From Bacillota bacterium (GTDB lineage: Bacteria > Bacillota > Clostridia > Clostridiales > Clostridiaceae): a stretch of 64,000 nt of DNA. Below are positions 19,400-27,825 of this stretch, one piece after another. The notes beneath the pieces are model-generated. The model was not told the DNA's origin. It did not search any database and was given only the letters and a program-made list of their open reading frames with translations. The position numbers and the translations under genes were made by a program. The stretch spans positions 22,661-86,660 of the forward strand of contig JAEXLD010000022.1 in assembly GCA_023445445.1 (NCBI GenBank). The letters are read 5' to 3'. Within the stretch, counting starts at the first letter, position 1, and every line of letters starts with the position of its first letter.

Positions 19400-20374
19400 T
19401 TATTTCTTATTATCTTGTAAATTATATCGGAGTATAAAATTTCTTTTCATTATTAATAGGTCTTCCATATCATTTAAAAATTGTAATAACTGAGCTCTAT
19501 TTTCAAACTCTTCTCTAGTTTTAGGAAGTGCCATTTCTCTAAAGCCTAGCTTTAATAATTTCAATTCTTCTAAAAGCTCTTTGCAATCATTTCTATCTTT
19601 AATTTGATCTGAAACATTTTTTGTGAATTTTGATATCATGTGAGTTTGTTCAAAGGACATATAAAATCTACTGAAATGTGATCTTAATTTCTTTATAATC
19701 TCAAATTGATTTTTTCTCATATTCATATAGTCAACATAATAATAATTTGATTCTGTAAAATTATTATTATAAATTTTATAAGCTCTATCTAAACTTTCAT
19801 TTAATCGATTTTCTAAATCTCGAATAAGAATTTCCTCATCTCTATCCACTGTGTGTGTTAATAAAGACTTAGACATTTTACTTAATATATTTTTATAGCC
19901 TTTTTCTATATACTCTTTATCTTTTTCAAATTCTTGGTTTAATGAAGGCATATATAGATTTGCAATTGATGCTATTCCAACTCCTATTATCATTATTAAA
20001 AGCTCATTTATTATTAAGTATAGAGAAATTTCATCAGTTACTAATATATGAGTTGACAATACTACAGCTGGTACCATTCCCTCTGATACATTACATCTTG
20101 ATGTAAATGGAATAAATATAATAAGAAATAAAGCAAAAGTCATAGGATTTTGCCCAATATATTTATATATCACAACCGACAAAAAAATTGCTACTGTACA
20201 AGCTATAATTCTATTTTTGCCTACAATTAATGCTTTTTTTCTAGTGTCTTGAATACTTAAAATAGCAATAACAGCAGCTACAGTTGCAAATTGTAAATTT
20301 AGTTCATTTGCTATAACTAAAGCTATAGTAGCTGATACAGTCATTTTAAAAGCTAAATTATATATATATTTCAA
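19400..20374 (-). CDS. ArAE/FUSC-like membrane protein (putative aromatic acid exporter)
   Basis: About 324 residues: six clustered membrane segments in the first 160 residues, then a long charged helical cytoplasmic region. The segment FATVAAVIAILSIQDTRKKA followed by GKNRI matches the aromatic-acid-exporter (ArAE_1) and FUSC-like families. Function is inferred from family only. A longer frame (to 20416) overlaps the upstream gene, but GGGGGGAG just before TTG 20374 indicates this start and a 12-bp gap to the radical SAM gene, so the two are probably cotranscribed. Confidence 0.82.
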   Translation of the reverse strand: MKYIYNLAFKMTVSATIALVIANELNLQFATVAAVIAILSIQDTRKKALIVGKNRIIACTVAIFLSVVIYKYIGQNPMTFALFLIIFIPFTSRCNVSEGMVPAVVLSTHILVTDEISLYLIINELLIMIIGVGIASIANLYMPSLNQEFEKDKEYIEKGYKNILSKMSKSLLTHTVDRDEEILIRDLENRLNESLDRAYKIYNNNFTESNYYYVDYMNMRKNQFEIIKKLRSHFSRFYMSFEQTHMISKFTKNVSDQIKDRNDCKELLEELKLLKLGFREMALPKTREEFENRAQLLQFLNDMEDLLIMKRNFILRYNLQDNKK

Positions 20375-20385
20375 ATAACTCCCCC

Positions 20386-21261
20386 CTATTTGAATTTTCT
20401 TTTTGCATAACCACATCTTTTACAAAGCTCTTCTACGGCTTTTCTTTGTGAAAACCCATCATATATATCTAATGCTCTTTTTGAATTAATAATATCTTCT
20501 AATTCTTCTTTAAATATGTTTCCTAAAGGTATTTTCCCTTCACTATCTAAGCAACAAGGCACTACTGTCCCATCTAATAAAATTCCTATTTGGTCTCTTA
20601 GACCATGACAAAATACTTCCTCGCTAATTAGGGAAATAGTAGCATCTGGCCAACTAAACTTTTCTGCCATGTTTAAATATACTCTTTCCTTTAGCTTAAT
20701 ACCTCTTTTATCTAATAATGCATCTTTTATTGAGAAATCTATTTTTAACTTATCCTCCATTAATTTTAATATTTCTAAATTCAAATTATTATTTGCTTTT
20801 AATTCTTCAGTATCAATATTCCATAATCTAAGAGAACATATTATTTCAGTTTTTTCATTTGCTTCTTCAATAAATTGCAAAATATTATTTAAATAATCAT
20901 AAAAATTAATATTATTTTGATTTGCTTCAAAGCTATGAAGAGAAATATTTATTTGTCTAACAGCATTAGAATTAATTAATACATCTTTAACATTGTTTAT
21001 CAAGGTTCCATTACTAGTTATATTAACTTTTATATTTGCTTCCTTAGCAACTTTAAGAAAGCTTTCCAAATTCTTGTTTAAAAATGGTTCTCCCATTAAG
21101 TGTAGATAAATATGATTTGTATACCCTTTAATTTTATTTATAATAATTTCAAAGTCATCAGTATCCATAAATCCTAACTCCCTACTAGTCTTAGGGCAAA
21201 AATTGCAGCTTAAATTACATATATTAGTTGTTTCTATATATATTTTTTTAAATCTTGTCAT
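20386..21261 (-). CDS. Radical SAM/SPASM-type protein
   Basis: A 291-residue protein. The [4Fe-4S]-SAM site CNLSCNFC (Cys15, 19, 22) is N-terminal, followed by a GEP motif (LHLMGEPFLN) and ITSNGTL. The C-terminal SPASM-like region has six Cys/aux candidates, including CHG, VPCCLDSEG and CKRCGY, which may bind an auxiliary cluster. Such proteins modify peptides, mature enzymes or act on tRNA, but no precursor peptide gene is next to it. The downstream membrane protein is its only operon partner. Reaction unknown. Confidence 0.88.
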   Translation of the reverse strand: MTRFKKIYIETTNICNLSCNFCPKTSRELGFMDTDDFEIIINKIKGYTNHIYLHLMGEPFLNKNLESFLKVAKEANIKVNITSNGTLINNVKDVLINSNAVRQINISLHSFEANQNNINFYDYLNNILQFIEEANEKTEIICSLRLWNIDTEELKANNNLNLEILKLMEDKLKIDFSIKDALLDKRGIKLKERVYLNMAEKFSWPDATISLISEEVFCHGLRDQIGILLDGTVVPCCLDSEGKIPLGNIFKEELEDIINSKRALDIYDGFSQRKAVEELCKRCGYAKRKFK

Positions 21262-21379
21262 AAGTAATCTCCTTTTCTTTTATAGAATTAATTTATCATA
21301 TTATCGTTATTCTTCCAATATATTAAGTAATATGAGATAAATATTAAATGAAAAAATATGTAAAGGATGTGAACTTAAC

Positions 21380-21922
21380 TTGGATCCATACAAAGTTTTA
21401 GGGGTTTCTCCAAATGCTTCTAAAGATGAAATTAAAAAAGCTTATAAGAACATATTAGACGAATATGCCTTAGGAAATTCAACAATAGATTCAAGACCCT
21501 TAGCTGAAGGGGTTATAAATGATGCTAATATGGCTTATGATGTTTTAGTTAATGGTAACTTATATAAAGAAATAAGATCCTATATTGATAATAACAATAT
21601 TACTGTTGCTGAAAGTAAATTAAATTTATTAGATTTAAAAAATTCTGCAGAATGGAATTATTTAATGGGATTTGTTTATTTCAAAAAGGGTTGGTTTGAT
21701 ATTGGTGTTCAACACATATTAAAATCTACGGAACTTGACCCTACAAATGAAGAATACTCCACTACTTTAAAAACTATAAGAAATAGATCAAATGAAATAA
21801 TTAATTATTACAAACAAAATAATAATCAAAATCCTATGCCAAATAATAATCAAAATCCTCCACAAAACAATATGAACATGTGTGGTGGTGGTAATATGGG
21901 TGGTGGCGGTGGTCTCTGCTAA
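21380..21922 (+). CDS. J-domain-like protein lacking HPD, with TPR-like region and Gly/Asn-rich tail
   Basis: TTG 21380 follows AAAGGATGTG. Residues 1-65 read as a DnaJ J-domain (DPYKVLGVSPNASKDEIKKA, then NDANMAYDVLVN), but the loop where HPD should lie reads EYALGNS, so it should not stimulate DnaK in the normal way. Residues about 75-135 look like one or two TPR helices (WNYLMGFVYFKKGWFD). The tail is Asn/Gln/Pro-rich and ends in Gly-rich segments with two Cys. Comparable HPD-less DnaJ-like proteins exist in clostridia without assigned function. Single gene. Confidence 0.8.
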   Translation: MDPYKVLGVSPNASKDEIKKAYKNILDEYALGNSTIDSRPLAEGVINDANMAYDVLVNGNLYKEIRSYIDNNNITVAESKLNLLDLKNSAEWNYLMGFVYFKKGWFDIGVQHILKSTELDPTNEEYSTTLKTIRNRSNEIINYYKQNNNQNPMPNNNQNPPQNNMNMCGGGNMGGGGGLC

Positions 21923-21928
21923 ATAAAA

Positions 21929-21948
21929 GGAGCTGCAAAGGCAGCTCC
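21929..21948. terminator. Terminator, mainly serving the minus-strand operon
   Basis: GGAGCTGC and GCAGCTCC pair around AAAG; the minus-strand side is followed by TTTTATTT, and the hairpin also lies just after the plus-strand J-domain stop. Confidence 0.82.
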
Positions 21949-21958
21949 AAATATATAT

Positions 21959-22372
21959 TTACTCTAGCTGAGTTAATAATCTTCTCATTACATCCTTTAA
22001 TTTTCCTTCTCCTACTTCTTCATTAACCCCTGCTATTACTACTTTTATATCATTATCAGATAAATCCCATTTATATGACTTTACATCTATAATAGAATCC
22101 TCTGGCAATAATTCTTCCATATCTGTAGCTAATTCTTCGCTTAAGCTCATGTATTCATCAAATAACTCATCTTCGCTTAATTCATTTATATCATAATCAT
22201 CACTAAGTATTTCATTTAAAATATCAATTGAAATACTTAAGTTATAAGCAAAGGTATCTTCCCTTTTAGTTCCTTTACTCATATCCTTTATAACCTTAAA
22301 CTCTGAATTTTTTTCTATTTCATTTTTTATTTCTTCAGTATCAACTACTTTTCTTCCAAAAGCTATATACAT
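21959..22372 (-). CDS. Conserved acidic hypothetical protein
   Basis: A 137-residue, strongly acidic soluble protein with no signal peptide or membrane segment; I do not recognise a family. A region rich in Asp/Glu (about 60-95) separates two more ordered parts. ATG 22372 follows GGAGGT; the frame also opens at TTG 22384. The start is 13 bases after the stop of the upstream CmpB-family gene, so the two form an operon ending in the hairpin at 21929. Function unknown. Confidence 0.72.
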   Translation of the reverse strand: MYIAFGRKVVDTEEIKNEIEKNSEFKVIKDMSKGTKREDTFAYNLSISIDILNEILSDDYDINELSEDELFDEYMSLSEELATDMEELLPEDSIIDVKSYKWDLSDNDIKVVIAGVNEEVGEGKLKDVMRRLLTQLE

Positions 22373-22384
22373 ATTTACCTCCAA

Positions 22385-23083
22385 TTAAAATCTTATATTA
22401 TTATCTATAGATTCCTTTATTAATATTTTAAGCTTATTAAATTCTTCCTTATATCTTTTATGCTCTAATTGTGGGAAGGCATTAATAAGTCTTTTTAGTT
22501 TATTAAACTTAAATTCCTTCTTATTAAATTCTTTCTTAAGCTGATTTAAAATATTCATATTCTTTAAAGTTATATTTAAATTAATGAATTCACTAACAGT
22601 TAAAGAAAGATCTACTACAAATATAATTATAAATATATATGCTGTTATTATAATAGTATTGTTTGAAAATTCATTTACAATATTTGAAATTGATGGGTGT
22701 ATAATTTCCATTAACAAAAGAGATAGTGTGGCAAATAAACTAGAGTTTAATAAACAAACTCTCCCTTTTATATTAAATTTTCTATTAGAATAATTCCAAA
22801 GTCTTGTATGAAATACATACTCTAAAATAATATCTGCCAAAAACTCTATAATTGATGCTATAATACCACCATATATAAAGATTAATATAGGTATCTTTAT
22901 ATTTAATAAATTCATTATTAAAATTACAAATACTGCTCCAAATCCATATACAGGACATACTGGTCCCTTTAAAAATCCTCTATTTATGAATTTCTTGGCT
23001 GGAATAGAGCAATACATAACTTCACAAATCCAACCTAAAAAACTATAAATACTAAAAAATATAATCCAAGTTAAAAACCACAT
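22385..23083 (-). CDS. CmpB-family (PF06541) putative ABC transporter permease
   Basis: A 232-residue membrane protein with about five hydrophobic segments and a basic C-terminal tail. The N-terminal blocks YSFLGWICEVMYCS and NRGFLKGPVCPVYGFG are hallmarks of the family labelled ABC_trans_CmpB; despite that label no ATPase is nearby and transport is unproven. A second member lies at 44300-44875. Cotranscribed with the acidic protein that follows. Confidence 0.85.
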   Translation of the reverse strand: MWFLTWIIFFSIYSFLGWICEVMYCSIPAKKFINRGFLKGPVCPVYGFGAVFVILIMNLLNIKIPILIFIYGGIIASIIEFLADIILEYVFHTRLWNYSNRKFNIKGRVCLLNSSLFATLSLLLMEIIHPSISNIVNEFSNNTIIITAYIFIIIFVVDLSLTVSEFINLNITLKNMNILNQLKKEFNKKEFKFNKLKRLINAFPQLEHKRYKEEFNKLKILIKESIDNNIRF

Positions 23084-23193
23084 AAAATCACTCCTACTTT
23101 TAATTATCTTATTATTAAAATTAAAATATCTTAATTGATAGCAGTATTCCTTTGTACTATAATATATTTATCATAATATATAGAGGTGTTAAC

Positions 23194-23616
23194 ATGAAAT
23201 TTTTACAAGGCATATATGGTATTGACTTATTATCATTAATTTTATTGCTAGTAGCTTCAATTTTTAATCTTTCAAGATATACAAGCGTTATAGGTTTGGC
23301 TTTAGTAATAATCTCATTATTAAGAATATTTTCAAGAAATCTTAGTAAAAGAAGAGCAGAAAATAATTCCTTAATTAGCTTTCTTAATAAACCTTTATCA
23401 AAGCTAGGTTTAAAAATTCCCTATAATAGTCAACCTATTGATTTTACTAGTTTCTCTTACTTATATCAAGTAATTAAAAATAAAATTAATGAAAAGAAAA
23501 ATTATAAAATCACAAAGTGTCCAAAATGTGGTCAAAAATTAAGATTACCAAGAAAAAAAGGAAAAATAGTAGTAACTTGCAAACGTTGCTTACATAAATT
23601 CGATTTCAGAACTTAG
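23194..23616 (+). CDS. Small membrane protein with C-terminal zinc ribbon
   Basis: A 140-residue protein: two hydrophobic helices in the first 45 residues, a basic linker, and a C-terminal CPKCGQKLRLP...CKRCLHKF motif, i.e. two CxxC knuckles likely binding Zn. ATG 23194 follows GAGGTG; the frame could open at 23152 but without a site. Resembles other two-helix zinc-ribbon proteins of clostridia with no known role. Single gene, divergent from the CmpB operon and followed by an interspersed repeat. Confidence 0.78.
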   Translation: MKFLQGIYGIDLLSLILLLVASIFNLSRYTSVIGLALVIISLLRIFSRNLSKRRAENNSLISFLNKPLSKLGLKIPYNSQPIDFTSFSYLYQVIKNKINEKKNYKITKCPKCGQKLRLPRKKGKIVVTCKRCLHKFDFRT

Positions 23617-23638
23617 TATACATTGTGACTACTAAGTT

Positions 23639-23718
23639 AGAATTAAAGATGTAATTTGTTACAAATTACTAAAAATATTTTTTTCAGAAACTCCCTAAGG
23701 AGTTTCTTCTTTAATTCT
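23639..23718. repeat. Interspersed palindromic element, copy A
   Basis: Outer 11-bp inverted repeats (AGAATTAAAGA at 23639-23649 and its complement at 23708-23718) enclose GTAATTTGTTACAAATTAC (23651-23669) and the hairpin GAAACTCC/GGAGTTTC (23687-23706). Copy B at 43702-43812 has the same two cores at the same spacing. A short hairpin (ACTTAGTA/TACTAAGT, 23611-23637) overlaps the preceding stop codon. Confidence 0.75.
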
Positions 23719-23748
23719 CCATTTTTCATTCTTAATTCTTCATTTATA

Positions 23749-24651
23749 CTAAGGTATATCTATTCCTCTTGAGGCTACATATATTTCAAACCATTGATCC
23801 CTTGATAAATTTATCTCTGTTGCTCTTATTGCAGATTTAATCCTATCTATCTTACCAGACCCTACTATAGGCATTATATTACTTGGGTGCATAAGTAACC
23901 AAGCATATACTACCTCATCTGTTCCCTTAGCTGACACTTCATCTTTTATCTTATTTAATACCTTTTGAACTCTTAAAGCCCTTTCATCATTAGCCTTAAA
24001 TAATCTTCCACCTGCAAGTGGAGACCACGCCATTGGTTTAACTCTTTTTTCTAACATTAAATCTAAAGTTCCGTTTTCAAAGGAATCAAGGCATAAAGGT
24101 GAAATTTCCACTTGATTTGTTACTAGACCGTCCTTGAAATATGAATTTAGCATATTAAATTGTGCTGGTAAAAAATTTGAAACTCCGAAGTATCTAACTT
24201 TTCCTTGAGTTTTTAATTTTGTAAATGCTTCTGCCACCTCTTCTGGATTTAATAATGCATCTACTCTATGAATTAATAGTACATCTAAGTAATCTGTATT
24301 AAAGTTTTTTAATGATCTTTCTGCTGACTTAATTATATGTTCCTTACTTGTATCATAACAATGTGATTTGTTTTCTGGTCTATTTTCAGATGGAAACTTT
24401 ATCCCACACTTTGTTACTATTTGAAGTTTTTCTCTTAGTCCTCTTCTTATTTTTAGTGCATTTCCAAACTTTTCTTCACAACAGAAGTTTCCATAAATAT
24501 CTGCATGATCTACAGTTGTAATTCCTAATTCATAAGCTTCTTCTATTAATCTTACTAATTCTTCATCACTTATATTCCAATCCATTAATCTCCAATATCC
24601 CTGAACGATTCTAGAAAACTCTAAATCATCTCTTAACTTAACAGTGTTCAT
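23749..24651 (-). CDS. Aldo/keto reductase (YdhF-like)
   Basis: A 300-residue TIM-barrel NADPH oxidoreductase. The catalytic tetrad is visible: Asp and Tyr in TTVDHADIYG, Lys in IVTKCGIKF, His in VLLIHRVD. Coenzyme-binding blocks GVSNF and VGSGKIDRIKSA are present. Closest in pattern to the YdhF-type oxidoreductases; the natural substrate is unknown. Monocistronic with a GGAGGATAAAG start site. No U-tailed terminator of its own was found. Confidence 0.92.
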   Translation of the reverse strand: MNTVKLRDDLEFSRIVQGYWRLMDWNISDEELVRLIEEAYELGITTVDHADIYGNFCCEEKFGNALKIRRGLREKLQIVTKCGIKFPSENRPENKSHCYDTSKEHIIKSAERSLKNFNTDYLDVLLIHRVDALLNPEEVAEAFTKLKTQGKVRYFGVSNFLPAQFNMLNSYFKDGLVTNQVEISPLCLDSFENGTLDLMLEKRVKPMAWSPLAGGRLFKANDERALRVQKVLNKIKDEVSAKGTDEVVYAWLLMHPSNIMPIVGSGKIDRIKSAIRATEINLSRDQWFEIYVASRGIDIP

Positions 24652-24844
24652 CTTTATCCTCCTATATTCATCAGTAAATAAATTAATTATAGCATATCCG
24701 TATATACATATTAACCTATGAAATATTAAAAATGGGTAAACTTTCCTAAATCTATTTAAACTCTAAGTTTTAATATATACCTTTAATATATACTTTTAAT
24801 TTTATCCTATAAATATATTAATTCTTTCAATACAAATTATAAGT

Positions 24845-24877
24845 AAAAAAAGAAGATAAATTCTTACCTTCTTTTTT
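24845..24877 (-). terminator. Terminator of the ComEC-like hydrolase gene
   Basis: AAAAAAGAAG pairs with CTTCTTTTTT, giving a U-tailed hairpin 18 bases after the stop on the minus strand. Confidence 0.78.
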
Positions 24878-24894
24878 AGTTACACTATAGTTTA

Positions 24895-25821
24895 TTATTT
24901 TTCTGTTTTAATGTTAATAGTATTTCCATCAGATGTAATTGTAATTTGTCCTTGCTTATCAGTTCTATATGCTTCAATTCCCATATTTTTAATTATATCT
25001 AAAATCTCTCTATGCGGATGTCCATATGAATTATCAACCCCACAGCTAATTATTCCATACTGTGGTGAAATTGCCTCTATAAATTCCTTTGTAGAAGATG
25101 TACTAGATCCATGATGACCAAACTTAATAACATCTGCCTTTAATTCATTTGAATATTTTTTTATAACTTCTGCTTCTACAGGCTTTTCTGCATCACCTGT
25201 AAATATAAATGATTTATTACCATAAGTTAATTTCATAATTGGTGAATAATCATTAAGATTATCATAAGTGTCCTTATTAGGAGAATAAGCAATAAATTTA
25301 GCCCCTTCTCCTATATCAATGCTTGTTCCTTCTTTAATTACCTTTGCTTTAAGTCCCTCATTACTTACTGCCTTCATCATGTTCTCAAAGGTTTTTGTTG
25401 TAGTTGTTACCTTAGGCATATAAAAGCTTTTTACATCATACTTTTCAAATACTTTTGTCATTCCTCCAATATGATCTTCATGAGGATGTGTTGCTATAAC
25501 AATTTCAAAATCATCTATATTTTTTTCTTCTAACTGCTTCATTAGCTTGTCAGAATCACTTCTTGGACCTGCATCTATAAGTATATCTAAATCATTAACT
25601 CTTATATAAGCTGCATCACCTTGTCCAACATCTAAATAAGATATTTCTATATTTCCATTAGTATTTCCTAAATTATTACCTACAATATCTTTACCAAAAA
25701 AGGCAGAAAATATTGCAATAATAGCAAATACAATAATAGTTATTAATTGAGCCTTTTTATTGCCTTTATGCTTTTTCATAGTTTTTTCAAAAGCATTTTT
25801 TAAATCCTTCTCTTTAGTCAA
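24895..25821 (-). CDS. ComEC/Rec2-like metallo-beta-lactamase-fold hydrolase
   Basis: A 308-residue protein starting at TTG 25821 behind AGGAGGAAGG. One N-terminal membrane helix (about 24-44) anchors an extracellular MBL domain with DVGQGDAAYI, the metal site THPHEDHIGG, FTGDAEK and FGHHGSSTS. It resembles the free-standing C-terminal domain of ComEC, believed to be a nuclease acting in DNA uptake, but without the ComEC channel, so its substrate may be extracellular nucleic acid or something else. Single gene. Confidence 0.88.
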   Translation of the reverse strand: MTKEKDLKNAFEKTMKKHKGNKKAQLITIIVFAIIAIFSAFFGKDIVGNNLGNTNGNIEISYLDVGQGDAAYIRVNDLDILIDAGPRSDSDKLMKQLEEKNIDDFEIVIATHPHEDHIGGMTKVFEKYDVKSFYMPKVTTTTKTFENMMKAVSNEGLKAKVIKEGTSIDIGEGAKFIAYSPNKDTYDNLNDYSPIMKLTYGNKSFIFTGDAEKPVEAEVIKKYSNELKADVIKFGHHGSSTSSTKEFIEAISPQYGIISCGVDNSYGHPHREILDIIKNMGIEAYRTDKQGQITITSDGNTINIKTEK

Positions 25822-25886
25822 AATTCCTTCCTCCTAATATATCTAAATCATAATTATTATATGTACTAACTCTTAAAATGTCAAAA

Positions 25887-25912
25887 GGCACTGCATTGTG
25901 TCCTGCAGTGCC
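25887..25912 (-). terminator. Terminator of the ThrE-type exporter operon
   Basis: GGCACTGCA and TGCAGTGCC pair with an 8-base loop, followed by TTTTGACATTTT on the minus strand, about 50 bases after the stop. Confidence 0.7.
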
Positions 25913-25960
25913 CCATAGTCATAGTCAAATAAAAATAAATAACTTGCGACTACAAATATA

Positions 25961-26419
25961 TTATTTGTGAATAGCTATTTTATTATTCATTTTAAAACTC
26001 TTGTTTTTTATGAAAGTTTTGGTAAGAGTTGAAACTAATATTATTCCTAAGGCTAATGCACCTGCTGAAGCTATAGTTTTTATTCCTATTTCTAATGATT
26101 TCATAATATCACCAGTTATTGCTTCAACCATTGTATAATACATTCCTCCTCCTGGAACTAATGGAATTAAAGCTGCAATTACAAATGTAGTTACAGGTGT
26201 CTTTAAAATTCTTGCAAATATTTCTGAATAAATACTTAATGCAAGAGAGGATAAAAATAAGGATGTTATATCAGAATAGCCAAAGATTAAAGCTAACTTA
26301 TATACAAACCATCCTAAAGATCCACATATAGCAGCGAAAAATAAATTTTTACCCTTTATATTAAATACTATTCCAAAAGCAAAAGCTGCTATAAAAGCAG
26401 ATAAAACTTCTAATATCAT
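25961..26419 (-). CDS. Threonine/serine exporter small subunit (ThrE_2, YjjB-like)
   Basis: A 152-residue membrane protein with four to five helices, matching the ThrE_2 half (PF12821) of amino-acid exporters; LVPGGGMYYTM is the family's characteristic loop. It starts directly after the stop of the larger subunit, the usual split YjjP/YjjB arrangement. Together they probably export threonine, serine or, as shown for YjjPB in Escherichia coli, succinate. The substrate here is undetermined. Confidence 0.88.
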   Translation of the reverse strand: MILEVLSAFIAAFAFGIVFNIKGKNLFFAAICGSLGWFVYKLALIFGYSDITSLFLSSLALSIYSEIFARILKTPVTTFVIAALIPLVPGGGMYYTMVEAITGDIMKSLEIGIKTIASAGALALGIILVSTLTKTFIKNKSFKMNNKIAIHK

Positions 26420-27184
26420 TTATATACCTCCAAAAACACTTATCCAAAAGCTTAAAACTACTCCTGTTCCAACTGCAACTGCTATTGCTGTTAAAAAAGC
26501 TTCCGCACCTCTTACAAGTCCTGATACTAAATCTCCAGCAACAGTATCTCTAATGGCATTAGTAATTGCAAGCCCTGGAACTAAAAGCATTATAGAACCT
26601 ATAATAACCTTGTCCATATCATTTGCTAAATTTATTCTTATAGAAATAATAGATAATAAAGCTAAAATACCTGCAGATATACTGGTATTAAAAAAGGAAT
26701 TAATTCCAAAATTATCACATTTAATAGATACATATTTTACTGCTAGTCCAATAAAAAATGCTGCTATTGCATCTCTTAAAGACCCTCCAAATAAAAATAC
26801 GAATCCAAAAGCTCCTATTGCTGAAAATAAAATTGTTGTTTTATTTGAGTATCTTTTTTCATCTTCTATTTCTTTAAGAGCTTCCTTTAATTCTTCTAGC
26901 GTAATATTATCTCTATTTATATTTCTTGCTAAATCATTTACCTTATGAATTTTCTGCAGGTCAACTGAACGATTTGAAATTCTTTCAACTAATGATTTTA
27001 TTTCTCCATTATGTGATATAGAGGCTATTATTACAGTTGGAGTTGCAAAGCTACTTGCAGATTCTACACCTAAAGATATACAAATTCTATTCATAGTTTC
27101 TTCTACTCTATAAGCTTCTGCACCGCTTTGTAACATTATTTTACCTGCATAATTAGCTACTTCAAGTATTTCATTTATCTCCAT
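26420..27184 (-). CDS. Threonine/serine exporter large subunit (ThrE/DUF1212, YjjP-like)
   Basis: A 254-residue protein: a soluble N-terminal part with the family block QSGAEAYRVEETMNRI, then about five membrane helices from residue 120 on, with LVPGLAITNAIRDTVAGD. This is the N-terminal half of ThrE exporters, here split from the small subunit encoded immediately downstream. GAAGGGACG precedes ATG. The two genes form an operon ending at the hairpin at 25887. Confidence 0.9.
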   Translation of the reverse strand: MEINEILEVANYAGKIMLQSGAEAYRVEETMNRICISLGVESASSFATPTVIIASISHNGEIKSLVERISNRSVDLQKIHKVNDLARNINRDNITLEELKEALKEIEDEKRYSNKTTILFSAIGAFGFVFLFGGSLRDAIAAFFIGLAVKYVSIKCDNFGINSFFNTSISAGILALLSIISIRINLANDMDKVIIGSIMLLVPGLAITNAIRDTVAGDLVSGLVRGAEAFLTAIAVAVGTGVVLSFWISVFGGI

Positions 27185-27309
27185 ATTTCGTCCCTTCTTC
27201 TTTAAATTAACCTCATATATTATACAATCCTAAATTTAACATGTCTATATAAATTTTTTCAATATAAAATAGCTATTTCACAATAAAATTTTAACCCTAT
27301 TATTAAAGA

Positions 27310-27330
27310 AAGGCCCCTATACGGAGCCTT
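27310..27330 (-). terminator. Terminator of the 140-residue hypothetical gene
   Basis: AAGGCCCC and GGAGCCTT pair with one G-U, loop of 5, followed by TCTTTAAT on the minus strand. Confidence 0.7.
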
Positions 27331-27353
27331 CTTAATTAAGAAATTTAAAGTTA

Positions 27354-27776
27354 TTAAATACCCTTAATAATTTCATCTATATTTTCTACTGATGCATTTC
27401 TAATTGTAAAAATTATATCTTCATCTATTCTTAGCTTAGTTTCATTATTATTAGTCTTTACCTTATTTAAGCTAATACCTGAATTACCAAATTCTCTATA
27501 TTTAGTTGGAGATAAATCTATATTAAATAATCCATCCTTTGCACCAGTTATCTTTAATAAGCTTCCCTCTAAGCCACTATCTTTTACCTTTAATGTAATA
27601 ATATTATTACCTTTTAATACCACCTTATCTTCTGGTGCTGCTATAACTTCCACTTCACCAGTTATAGTCATCCAACCTCCACTAAGCTTTGACTTAGCTA
27701 ATATGTTAACACTATATTCTTCTGTAATCTTAGTTAACAATTGTCCAAGATTATAAATATTTAAATCATACTTCAT
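27354..27776 (-). CDS. Hypothetical protein
   Basis: A 140-residue soluble protein without signal peptide or membrane segment; I do not recognise the family. The pattern is beta-rich (GGWMTITGEVEVIA, NNIITLKVKD) in the middle with a helical N-terminus. ATG 27776 is preceded by GTGAGGAAG. It lies 50 bp downstream of the helicase gene in the same direction and may be cotranscribed with it. No function proposed. Confidence 0.65.
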   Translation of the reverse strand: MKYDLNIYNLGQLLTKITEEYSVNILAKSKLSGGWMTITGEVEVIAAPEDKVVLKGNNIITLKVKDSGLEGSLLKITGAKDGLFNIDLSPTKYREFGNSGISLNKVKTNNNETKLRIDEDIIFTIRNASVENIDEIIKGI

Positions 27777-27825
27777 TATTTTTTCTTCCTCACTGTTTTA
27801 TAAAATTTACTTCATTATACTATAA

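Noticed and set aside
22385..23083. Real ABC transporter based on the family name CmpB
   Set aside because: No ATPase or binding-protein gene is nearby for either CmpB-family protein; the label is historical.
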